The position numbers were made by a program, and so were the translations under genes. The notes beneath the pieces are model-generated. The model had not been told where the DNA came from and did not search any database. It was given only the letters and a program-made list of their open reading frames with translations. Source: Thermococcaceae archaeon (GTDB taxonomy: Archaea > Methanobacteriota_B > Thermococci > Thermococcales > Thermococcaceae). Taken from it: 7,804 nucleotides of DNA. The stretch spans positions 1 to 7,804 of the forward strand of contig JALSON010000320.1 of the NCBI GenBank assembly GCA_026986455.1, written 5' to 3'. This document shows positions 1 to 5,736 of the stretch, piece by piece (position 1 is the stretch's first letter; each line of letters starts with the position of its first letter).

Positions 1-32
1 GCCATGGTTCTGGACAGAATTCTTTAGTCTGC

Positions 33-45
33 TTTATTTTTATTT
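33..45 (+). terminator. T-rich run, candidate terminator for a rightward gene entering from the left
   Basis: The plus strand reads TTTATTTTTATTT here, the kind of oligo-T run that ends transcription in Thermococcales. It follows a TAG at 25-27 that closes an open frame from base 1 (only eight codons visible). The run lies on the wrong strand to serve the radical SAM gene, whose stop codon (40-42) it overlaps. This is inference from base composition and position only. Confidence 0.35.
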
Positions 46-1638
46 CTGCGGCTGCAAAGCAGTGCGCTCAGGCATGAAGTTTCTCCCTGCCACTTCAACC
101 GCCCTGTAGTAGCCCGGAACATAGAGCACAGGAACCCTCATGGCGGTGCTTTCATCAACCCAGCTGACCTCACTTATCCCCTTCGGCTTTCCGTACCTGA
201 CGATGTCCTCCCACGTGCGTCTGTTGATTATGCATCCCGGATCATCCCCAAGCAAATCGAGGGTGTAGTGATATGCCCTCGCCCTGCATCCGCCGCAGAT
301 GTTCCTGTAGGGACAGCTCTGACATACACCAGTGAAGTTATCCCTGTCACGGAGGAGGTTGAATATCCTGCTGGTTTCCCATATCTCCCTGAATGGCTTT
401 GTTCTGATGTTGCCCACGGGCAGTGGGAGGAAGACGCACGGCGTTACAGTACCGTCAGGTTCTATCCCCGCATAAATTCTCCCGGCACCGCAGCCACCTA
501 TGAACTCCGCGAGGGTCTTCACTGAGTTGTTCTCCCCTATGTAGAAGTGTGCCGGTGTGACATTTTTTCCGCTGGATTCCAGGAGAGTAACACGCGCATA
601 CTGGGGTGCAGTGGTGAGAATCTCTATCCTCCTCTTTTTCATCTGCCTGTAAACCTCCTTCATGAACTCCTCGCGCTCATCAGGAGTCAGGTCGGCCCTA
701 ACCATGTCCTCTGCCCTGCCTGTGGGGATGAGGTTGAAGAATATAACACGCTTAACGCCAATGCTCTCCGCCAGATCAAGGATATCATCTATCTCATGAT
801 ACGTTTCCTTATCCATGATTACGGCCATTCCATGGCTTGTGCCGAGGTCGACCGCATTCTCAAGGGTTTTAATGGCATGCTCCCATGCCCCGGGAATGCC
901 GCGGAATTTATCATGCTTCTCTGGCTTCGCCGAGTCGACGGAAACCTCTACGTATTTGAGCCCGAGGTCAACGGCCTTCTTCAACTTCTCCATGTTTGCG
1001 AACGTCCAGCCGTTCGTGGCAACGGATGTGTGTATTCCCCTCGAAGCGAGCTCCTTCACGACGGGATAGAAATCAGGATGGATTGTTGGCTCACCGCCGC
1101 TTATGGCCACAGCAGCGACTCCGGCTTTATCGAGCTGGTCAACGAGGTTCAGCTTTTCCTCAAGGGAGAGTTCACTTGCCAGTGGCCTATCCGCTCTCTG
1201 GTAGCAGTGCCTGCACCGGAAGTTGCACATGTTGGTGAAGTTCCAGACAATGAGGAAGGGGCCGGCGAGTCTCTGAGGAACCGTAATGCCGTATTTCGCT
1301 ATGCCCTCAAGGACGACCCATATGCCACGCCTTATATGCGGGTCGCGGAGAAGAGCCTCCTTAACGGCCTGCTCATCCCCTCTTGCAATCTTTATGCCAA
1401 GCTTGAGAAGAAGCTTTATTGTCTCCGCCTGGAAGCGCACCATAAGGGGGCAGTTTATGCTCTCACCGGCATAGATGCTGAGGGCCCAGTAAAGGGCAGG
1501 AAGCTCTCTGCCGTCTATCTCATACTTTCTGAGGGCGGGTTTGATCAATGCCCTTGCAAGGGGATTGCCCAGGATTAGTTTGAAAGCTGTCAGGGCCGTT
1601 GTGAGCTGGTTTCCATCATCCTTACCAGTTTTTTTCAT
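40..1638 (-). CDS. Radical SAM protein with C-terminal SPASM domain and a long N-terminal region
   Basis: A radical SAM enzyme of 532 residues. Residues 138-145 hold the CxxxCxxC motif (C138, C142, C145) that binds the 4Fe-4S cluster reducing S-adenosylmethionine, followed by a YQRAD stretch and the GGEP motif at 181-184. The C-terminal third has the cysteine spacing of a SPASM domain (C383, C401, C439, C442, C448, C451, C469), which carries auxiliary 4Fe-4S clusters in peptide-modifying and cofactor-making enzymes such as the AhbD/NirJ group. About 130 residues precede the radical SAM core; they look helical and I do not recognise them. The ATG at 1638 was chosen over the upstream TTG (1656) because GGGGGAGA lies just before it. 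The last 60 residues have no motif I know. The gene is divergent from a GbsR-like regulator, and no substrate peptide gene is visible nearby. Substrate unknown; a cytoplasmic maturase role is inference. Confidence 0.9.
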   Translation of the reverse strand: MKKTGKDDGNQLTTALTAFKLILGNPLARALIKPALRKYEIDGRELPALYWALSIYAGESINCPLMVRFQAETIKLLLKLGIKIARGDEQAVKEALLRDPHIRRGIWVVLEGIAKYGITVPQRLAGPFLIVWNFTNMCNFRCRHCYQRADRPLASELSLEEKLNLVDQLDKAGVAAVAISGGEPTIHPDFYPVVKELASRGIHTSVATNGWTFANMEKLKKAVDLGLKYVEVSVDSAKPEKHDKFRGIPGAWEHAIKTLENAVDLGTSHGMAVIMDKETYHEIDDILDLAESIGVKRVIFFNLIPTGRAEDMVRADLTPDEREEFMKEVYRQMKKRRIEILTTAPQYARVTLLESSGKNVTPAHFYIGENNSVKTLAEFIGGCGAGRIYAGIEPDGTVTPCVFLPLPVGNIRTKPFREIWETSRIFNLLRDRDNFTGVCQSCPYRNICGGCRARAYHYTLDLLGDDPGCIINRRTWEDIVRYGKPKGISEVSWVDESTAMRVPVLYVPGYYRAVEVAGRNFMPERTALQPQK

Positions 1639-1672
1639 ACTTCTCCCCCATCTCAAACTATAGAACTTCCCT

Positions 1673-1686
1673 GTATAAAGTTTTCG
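1673..1686 (-). promoter_or_regulatory. TATA/BRE promoter of the radical SAM gene
   Basis: On the minus strand the sequence is GAAAA followed by CTTTATAC, a good archaeal BRE plus TATA element. It predicts a transcription start about 25 bases downstream, near 1650, and a leader of roughly 12 bases containing the ribosome binding site. Confidence 0.6.
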
Positions 1687-1701
1687 ATATAACTGTTGTG
1701 A

Positions 1702-1713
1702 TTGTCATGTCAA
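1702..1713. repeat. Imperfect palindrome between divergent promoters
   Basis: TTGTCATGTCAA is symmetric at 10 of 12 positions (TTG-n-CATG-n-CAA). It lies between the TATA boxes of the radical SAM gene and the GbsR-like regulator, so it could be an operator for both. A match of this length can arise by chance, so the call rests mainly on position. Confidence 0.3.
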
Positions 1714-1721
1714 ACCCAACC

Positions 1722-1738
1722 GGGAAAAGTTTAAATAT
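1722..1738 (+). promoter_or_regulatory. TATA/BRE promoter of the GbsR-like regulator
   Basis: The purine-rich GGGAAAAG followed by TTTAAATAT resembles an archaeal BRE/TATA pair. The expected start of transcription is around 1757-1763. That leaves little or no leader before the candidate non-ATG start codons of the regulator (TTG 1757, GTG 1763, GTG 1772, GTG 1775). Confidence 0.55.
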
Positions 1739-1771
1739 CTCCTCCATCTTATATTATTGGGTGTGCAAAAA

Positions 1772-2245
1772 GTGGTGGGGCAGGAAAAAGAGACCAGAAA
1801 ATTCATTGAAATCATTGAAAGAATGCTGATAAGATGGGGATACACCCACACCGACGGGAAGATATATGCCCTCCTGCTGCTGAGCGAGCGGCCGCTCACG
1901 ATAAATGAACTTGTGCAGCTGACCGGCCTGAGCCGTTCCTCAATCTCCACGTCCCTGAGCAGGCTCTCCAGGGAGTATTTTGTCAACGTCAGAAAGGACG
2001 GGAAAACGAAGCTGTTTTACCCGATTCCGGCATTCCTCGAAAAGTTCCTGAAACAGCCAAAGGAGATACTTGAAAAGGAGGTAAAACCCCTCCAGAGGAT
2101 AACCTCGGTTCTGATGGAGAGGGAGCAATCCCCGGAGCAGAAAATAAAGTTTGAAGAAATCCTCTTCGACCTCAATGCGCTTGAGTGTGTGCTCTCAAAG
2201 ATAATCAAAATGGAGGAGGAAGAGTCGGAGTGCTTCAAAGGATGA
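1772..2245 (+). CDS. GbsR/MarR-like winged-helix transcriptional regulator
   Basis: A predicted DNA-binding protein of 157 residues from this start. A helix (residues 10-23, ending RWGY) leads into a winged helix-turn-helix at about 25-85. Within it, PLTINELVQLTGLSRSSIST (41-60) fits the helix-turn-helix and KDGKTKLFYP (75-84) the wing. The pattern 'long helix, GY..TDGKIYALLLLSERPLT..EL, SRSSIST' is that of the GbsR/COG1510 branch of the MarR superfamily. The C-terminal half is charged and helical, probably for dimerisation, with two cysteines (C139, C154). Effector and targets are unknown. The start is uncertain: no ATG is suitable. GTG 1772 has GGGTGTG 6 bases upstream, but TTG 1757, GTG 1763 and GTG 1775 share the frame. 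The gene is divergent from the radical SAM gene, which is a natural candidate target along with itself. It converges on the NifX-like gene, with 5 bases between the stops. Confidence 0.85.
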   Translation: MVGQEKETRKFIEIIERMLIRWGYTHTDGKIYALLLLSERPLTINELVQLTGLSRSSISTSLSRLSREYFVNVRKDGKTKLFYPIPAFLEKFLKQPKEILEKEVKPLQRITSVLMEREQSPEQKIKFEEILFDLNALECVLSKIIKMEEEESECFKG

Positions 2246-2250
2246 TACCA

Positions 2251-2637
2251 TCAGTGTTCTCTGTGCCCGTGCTCCTTTTCCCTCTCTATCTTTTCCTTCC
2301 AGTAGGGGTCCACTTCAAGAACCTGATGGATGAATGCCTCGACGACATCCTTAATCCTTCCATGGGCTCCCGTAACCACCTCAATGCCGAGTTCGTTGAA
2401 GAACGCCATCGCCCTTCTGCCCATCCCGTAAGCCAGGACAACTTCTCCGCCGTGCTCCCTTATGAAGTTCGGCAGGTCACCCGGGTTGTGCTCATCGAAG
2501 GGCACCTCAACGACTTCCGCCCCTTTGATTTCGTTCTCTTCAACATCCACGAAGACGAAATACCTTGCCCTCCCGAAGTGACCGCTAACGCTGCTTTCTA
2601 ATCCCCTGTTATCTTCAGCCGGTATGGCTATCCTCAT
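2251..2637 (-). CDS. NifX/NifB-type dinitrogenase iron-molybdenum cofactor biosynthesis family protein
   Basis: A small cytoplasmic protein of 128 residues. It begins MRIAIPAED and has the family pattern SVSGHFGRA..F.F.DV (residues 16-32), an alternating strand/helix fold, and YGMGRRAMAFF at about 70-80. In nitrogen fixers this fold binds iron-molybdenum cofactor precursors. In Thermococcales, which do not fix nitrogen in this way as far as I know, its role is unknown. It has no cysteine, so any metal or cluster would be held by histidines such as H20 or the HGHREH tail (123-128). The ATG at 2637 is chosen over ATG 2655 because GGTGAT lies 4 bases upstream of it and the family's usual N-terminus starts here. 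It has its own TATA box inside an inverted repeat, so it is probably transcribed separately from the DUF996 gene upstream. It converges on the GbsR-like gene. Confidence 0.88.
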   Translation of the reverse strand: MRIAIPAEDNRGLESSVSGHFGRARYFVFVDVEENEIKGAEVVEVPFDEHNPGDLPNFIREHGGEVVLAYGMGRRAMAFFNELGIEVVTGAHGRIKDVVEAFIHQVLEVDPYWKEKIEREKEHGHREH

Positions 2638-2664
2638 TTCAATCACCGAAAACATGTGAAGCTC

Positions 2665-2693
2665 TTTGCATATAAACTTTGTGCATATGCAAA
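2665..2693. repeat. Perfect 9-bp inverted repeat over the NifX-like gene promoter
   Basis: TTTGCATAT (2665-2673) and ATATGCAAA (2685-2693) are exact reverse complements separated by 11 bases, giving a centre-to-centre distance of 20 bases. The left arm overlaps the minus-strand TATA box (2669-2676) and the right arm covers the BRE-proximal side. A dimer bound here would block promoter access. The right arm also overlaps the T-run that may end the DUF996 transcript, and TGCATATGCA (2682-2691) is itself a perfect palindrome. Confidence 0.5.
2669..2682 (-). promoter_or_regulatory. TATA/BRE promoter of the NifX-like gene
   Basis: On the minus strand ACAAAG precedes TTTATATG. This places the transcription start near 2648, leaving a leader of about ten bases that holds the GGTGAT ribosome binding site. 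Confidence 0.6.
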
Positions 2694-2699
2694 AAATGA
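2691..2699 (-). terminator. T6 run after the DUF996 gene, candidate terminator
   Basis: Just after the TAG stop of the DUF996 gene the minus strand reads TTCATTTTTT. Oligo-T tracts directly after the stop are the usual terminators in Thermococcales; no hairpin is needed. It would separate the DUF996 and NifX-like transcripts. Confidence 0.5.
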
Positions 2700-2702
2700 A
2701 GG

Positions 2703-3317
2703 CTAATACAGGATAACCTCCCCTCCTGTTTCTTCACCCGTCTCCAGAACCTCCGGCAGGTTGGAGAATGCGATTATCTGATAGATTGCCGCTATGAAGA
2801 GCAGAATCACTCCCACCAGCACTATCAGGGTTAAGGCTCCCCACCATAGCCATCTGGCGGTCTCGTGAAATTCACTGACGCCCGTTATCTCATACATTGC
2901 CTCCCATGCCTGTTTCTGGAAATACGCGGCCAGAACAATGGTGCCGACAAAGATCAGAACTATCACGCCCACGAAACCGGCAACCGCAAATCCCGCCGCA
3001 GCCCCCATATGCATTATATCATACGTGAGGTGTCCCCGGGAGGATGTCAGTGCAAACCCCATCAGGACAATAACAACTATCAAAATCAGAGCCGCAATGC
3101 TCACTATAAACCCGTAGAGGTAGTATCTGAATGGCCTGTCATCACCGACCTTATCTCCTATCCCCTTCAGCGCAATGAGAACCAGTATGAATGCGACCAG
3201 CGAGAAAAACCTGCCGAGCATCCCTATGTAGGGTATCACTCCGAACACCCCGGACACTAAGGCGAGTATCGAGCCTATAAGCCCGAGGTTCCTCTCACTC
3301 CTGATGTCGACCTGCAT
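2703..3317 (-). CDS. DUF996-like multi-spanning membrane protein
   Basis: A predicted membrane protein of 204 residues. The N-terminus (VDIRSERNLGLIGSILALVS, from residue 3) and the following PYIGMLGRFFSLVAFILVLIAL pattern match the DUF996 family, which is common in archaea and has no known function. Five to six hydrophobic segments are visible: about residues 11-30, 32-50, 66-90, 100-128 and 160-185, with a polar loop at 135-158. The tail is acidic (LETGEETGGE). No catalytic or metal motif is seen. The ATG at 3317 was preferred over ATG 3341 because GGTGG lies 5 bases upstream and the 3341 start would fall inside the likely promoter. It follows the mbx operon after an 83-base gap with its own promoter, so a link to the sulfur reductase is only positional. 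Confidence 0.82.
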   Translation of the reverse strand: MQVDIRSERNLGLIGSILALVSGVFGVIPYIGMLGRFFSLVAFILVLIALKGIGDKVGDDRPFRYYLYGFIVSIAALILIVVIVLMGFALTSSRGHLTYDIMHMGAAAGFAVAGFVGVIVLIFVGTIVLAAYFQKQAWEAMYEITGVSEFHETARWLWWGALTLIVLVGVILLFIAAIYQIIAFSNLPEVLETGEETGGEVILY

Positions 3318-3343
3318 CTGTACCACCGATAAATGTAACATTT

Positions 3344-3359
3344 AAACTTTAAAAAGTTT
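3344..3359. repeat. 7-bp inverted repeat over the DUF996 promoter
   Basis: AAACTTT (3344-3350) and AAAGTTT (3353-3359) are perfect reverse complements separated by AA. They coincide with the TATA element. The sequence is AT-rich, so the symmetry may only reflect the TATA box, and the operator reading is weak. It does not match the GTTnnnAAC half-site pattern known for the Thermococcales sulfur regulator SurR. Confidence 0.3.
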
Positions 3360-3360
3360 C
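3347..3360 (-). promoter_or_regulatory. TATA/BRE promoter of the DUF996 gene
   Basis: On the minus strand GAAAC precedes TTTTTAAAG, a plausible BRE/TATA pair. It predicts a start of transcription around 3327-3330 and a short leader before the ATG at 3317. Confidence 0.5.
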
Positions 3361-3373
3361 GGGCAGGATGCAG

Positions 3374-3382
3374 AATAAAAAC
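3374..3382 (-). terminator. T-run after mbxN, candidate operon terminator
   Basis: Nineteen bases past the mbxN stop the minus strand reads GTTTTTATT, a T-rich tract fitting an archaeal terminator. The next gene has its own promoter elements immediately downstream, which supports an operon end here. Confidence 0.45.
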
Positions 3383-3400
3383 AGGAAGAGCAGGAGAGGG

Positions 3401-4021
3401 TCACTTCTTTTCTTCCCCTGTCTTTACAGGTTTTGCCGGTTTGGGAGGCCTTATGCCGTAGCCGAGGATTCTGAACTTAAATATCTCCCCATCCCTGAGG
3501 TGATATGCCACCTCCTTTGTTTCCCTGTCGAACTCTATCTTCTCAACCGGGAACCTGTAATCCGGGAACTTCTCGTTGATTTCCCGGATTCTATCGGGGT
3601 GTATTGGAACCCAGTCGTAGAGCTGAATCTCCTCCTCCTTCCACTCGGTCGTGAGCATGTAGTTGGAAACGAAGCCGAGAGCACCTGTCGGGCACACGTC
3701 AACGCAGAACTGGCAGAACGTGCATCTGCCATAGTCGATTTTTGGATGCGGCCTCTTCTCCATCCTGCCGTCGACTTCGAGCCATGTCATCTCTATTGCC
3801 CTCGCCGGGCATATCTGGCCGCAGAAGTTGCAGCCCACGCACTTCTTCCAGTCGAGTGAGTGGAAGCCGCGGTACTTCTCGGCTATCTGGGTCTTCTCGT
3901 AGGGGATTTTGATCGTCACGGGTTTTTTGAAGAGGTACTTCAGTCCGAGCCACGGCTTTATGTATGAGGGCTTCTTCCTGATTTTGCTCTCGGGTGCGAC
4001 TTTAAACTCGATCTCCTCCAT
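3401..4021 (-). CDS. mbxN: MbxN: NuoI-like ferredoxin subunit of the sulfane sulfur reductase (two 4Fe-4S)
   Basis: The electron-entry subunit of the MBS complex, 206 residues, peripheral on the cytoplasmic side. Two classic cluster motifs are present: CVGCNFCGQICP (C61, C64, C67, C71) and CTFCQFCVDVCP (C100, C103, C106, C110). By analogy with NuoI it takes electrons from reduced ferredoxin and hands them to MbxJ. The first 55 residues are basic and should contact the membrane subunit. About 90 residues follow the second motif and end in a lysine/proline-rich tail (PPKPAKPVKTGEEKK). It is the last gene of the operon. Its reading frame overlaps the end of mbxL at TGATG. GTG 4030 and ATG 4027 are alternative starts; ATG 4021 has AGGTGAT 4 bases upstream and is preferred. 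Confidence 0.92.
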   Translation of the reverse strand: MEEIEFKVAPESKIRKKPSYIKPWLGLKYLFKKPVTIKIPYEKTQIAEKYRGFHSLDWKKCVGCNFCGQICPARAIEMTWLEVDGRMEKRPHPKIDYGRCTFCQFCVDVCPTGALGFVSNYMLTTEWKEEEIQLYDWVPIHPDRIREINEKFPDYRFPVEKIEFDRETKEVAYHLRDGEIFKFRILGYGIRPPKPAKPVKTGEEKK

Positions 4022-4026
4022 CTTCA

Positions 4027-5202
4027 TCACCTGTCGATGTCCGGCGGGCAGTTGTCAAGGCTCATCAATATCACGGGCACGTCGGCTATCCTCGCTCCGA
4101 CCAAGAGCTGCTCAAGAACCCTGATGCCGTGTGCAATGCTTGGCCCTCTGATCTGAACCCTGTAGGGTTTGTTCCTACCGTCGCTTACAACGTATGCCCC
4201 GAAATCCCCCTTCGTCGACTCAACATGGGCAAAAGCATCCCCTGCTGGAACTTTGAACCTTGGAAGATTCTTCAGCTTCGGATCCTGAACTTTGTAAGGG
4301 CCGTCCGGCGGTCCCATTTCAAGCAGCTGTTCGAGAATGTATAAATCCTGCTCAAGCTCGTATCTCCTCACCAGTGCCCTTGCCAGTGCATCCCCATCCT
4401 CAAGCACGGGAATCTCAAAATCCAGCTCAGGATAGAGAAGATACGGGTCTGCTCTCCTCACGTCGTAAGGAACCCCCGTAGCCCTTATGTTGGGCCCTGT
4501 GACACCTTCTGCCAGTGCAAACTTTTTGTCCATAACTCCTATCCCTTCCATCCTCCTGAAGGTTATGTAGTTCTCAAAGACCAGATGGTCGAAGTCGGGA
4601 AGCTTGCCCTTTATGTACTCAACGGTGTCCCTGAGGCGCCTCAGCCATGCATCGTTCGGAATGTCCCTCCTTACCCCACCGGGAATCGTGTAGATGTGAT
4701 AGACCCTCGCTCCAGTTAGCTGCTCGAAAAGTGCCATGAGCCTCTCCCTGTATGCTGCGGCCCACTGTCCGGCCGTATAGACGCCGAGCTTGAAGCTGAG
4801 CCCCATTATCCAGAAGAGGTACGCGGACACCCTCGCCATCTCAAGCACTGTAGTCCTTATCCACTGGGCCCTCTCAGGCAGCTCCCAGCCTATTATCTCG
4901 TCGACGGCCATTGAGTATATCGCTTCCGGAACATCCGGCTCGGGAACACAGATTCTCAGGAGGAGTGCTATGTTGGTGTGCCACGGCCTCAGCTCGGCCA
5001 GCTTTTCGAATCCTCTGTGGAGAAATCCGGGATTTGCTATTGCCTTAACGACCCGGTGGCCATCCATCTTGAGGATTATGCTGAAGTTCTCCGTCGCCAT
5101 GTGCTGGGGTCCGAAGAACAGCTCGTAGGTATCCTTATCCAGAGGGAGCAGATCCATCCCGTTTTCTCTCGCTTCCTTAACCAGTTCGCTTTGTGAAACC
5201 AT
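4027..5202 (-). CDS. mbxL: MbxL: NuoD-like large subunit, [NiFe] ligands lost
   Basis: The homologue of complex I NuoD and of the hydrogenase large subunit, 391 residues, cytoplasmic arm. HRGFEKLAELRPW (from H62) and the YTIPGGVRRDIP block (residues 171-182) are typical of the family. A [NiFe] hydrogenase has CxxC near the N-terminus and DPCxxC at the C-terminus. Here the first site is RICVPEPD with a lone C85, and the second is DNCPPDIDR with a lone C385. Two of four metal ligands are therefore absent, so no hydrogenase activity is expected. This pattern is that of the Mbx/MBS branch, where published structural work on the P. furiosus enzyme puts sulfur reduction at an iron-sulfur cluster of MbxJ. 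ATG 5202 was chosen because GAGGTGA lies 5 bases upstream; GTG 5211 and ATG 5205 are in frame. Only a 16-base gap separates it from mbxK. Confidence 0.93.
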   Translation of the reverse strand: MVSQSELVKEARENGMDLLPLDKDTYELFFGPQHMATENFSIILKMDGHRVVKAIANPGFLHRGFEKLAELRPWHTNIALLLRICVPEPDVPEAIYSMAVDEIIGWELPERAQWIRTTVLEMARVSAYLFWIMGLSFKLGVYTAGQWAAAYRERLMALFEQLTGARVYHIYTIPGGVRRDIPNDAWLRRLRDTVEYIKGKLPDFDHLVFENYITFRRMEGIGVMDKKFALAEGVTGPNIRATGVPYDVRRADPYLLYPELDFEIPVLEDGDALARALVRRYELEQDLYILEQLLEMGPPDGPYKVQDPKLKNLPRFKVPAGDAFAHVESTKGDFGAYVVSDGRNKPYRVQIRGPSIAHGIRVLEQLLVGARIADVPVILMSLDNCPPDIDR

Positions 5203-5218
5203 CATCCTCACCTCAAAT

Positions 5219-5734
5219 TCAGATTACATAGTTGTCCTTGTTCTCGTCAAACCTGTCCAGAATCATGTACTTCTTCTTCACATATGCGAGCATGTCGAAG
5301 TCCTTTCTGTACGGGAACAGCCCTTGCTCGGTGTCATCGAGAATCCATGGCATCTCCATCTTCTCGTTGCCCTCAAAGTAGACCCCGAAGAAGTCGTGCG
5401 CATCCCTTTCGTAGGTTTCTGCGACTGGGTATATGTCCCTGACTGTTGGCATCCTCGCCTTATCAAGCTCCCGCGGAATCCTCGTTCTGACCATGGCGTG
5501 GGTTCTGTGCTCTATGCTCCACATCTGGTAGACCAGCTCGTACTCACCGTCCTTGGGCCAGTCGACGACCGTTATCTGGAGCATGAGTTCAAAGCCCTTT
5601 TCCCTGAGGAGCTTCAGGAAATCCCTTATCCTGTCTGCAGGAACTTTAAACTCAACCCTCCGCTCCCTTCTGACTTTACCTTCGGCATAGGGTGCCTCTG
5701 TAAGGATGCCATCTATGATAGCCTGCTCCCTCAT
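5219..5734 (-). CDS. mbxK: MbxK: NuoC-like subunit of the sulfane sulfur reductase
   Basis: A structural subunit of the cytoplasmic arm, 171 residues, homologous to the complex I 30-kDa subunit. The family signature is seen as ETYERDAHDFFGVYFEGN (about 107-124), followed by the PW-LDD-EQGLFPYRKDF segment (about 129-146). It carries no cofactor motif and no cysteine, as expected of NuoC-type proteins that brace the large subunit. The frame stays open upstream to 5800, but that would overlap mbxJ by more than 60 bases. The ATG at 5734 starts 2 bases after the mbxJ stop and has GGAGGAGTGA directly before it, so it is the likely start and translation may be coupled. Confidence 0.92.
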   Translation of the reverse strand: MREQAIIDGILTEAPYAEGKVRRERRVEFKVPADRIRDFLKLLREKGFELMLQITVVDWPKDGEYELVYQMWSIEHRTHAMVRTRIPRELDKARMPTVRDIYPVAETYERDAHDFFGVYFEGNEKMEMPWILDDTEQGLFPYRKDFDMLAYVKKKYMILDRFDENKDNYVI

Positions 5735-5736
5735 GC

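Noticed and set aside
547..1578. A 343-codon open frame on the plus strand
   Set aside because: It lies entirely inside the radical SAM gene on the opposite strand, whose motifs are unmistakable. The antisense product shows no recognisable domain and there is no ribosome binding site or promoter for it.
3331..3360. SurR binding site near the DUF996 promoter
   Set aside because: No GTTnnnAAC arrangement is present; the AAACTTT/AAAGTTT symmetry is different and overlaps an AT-rich TATA element.
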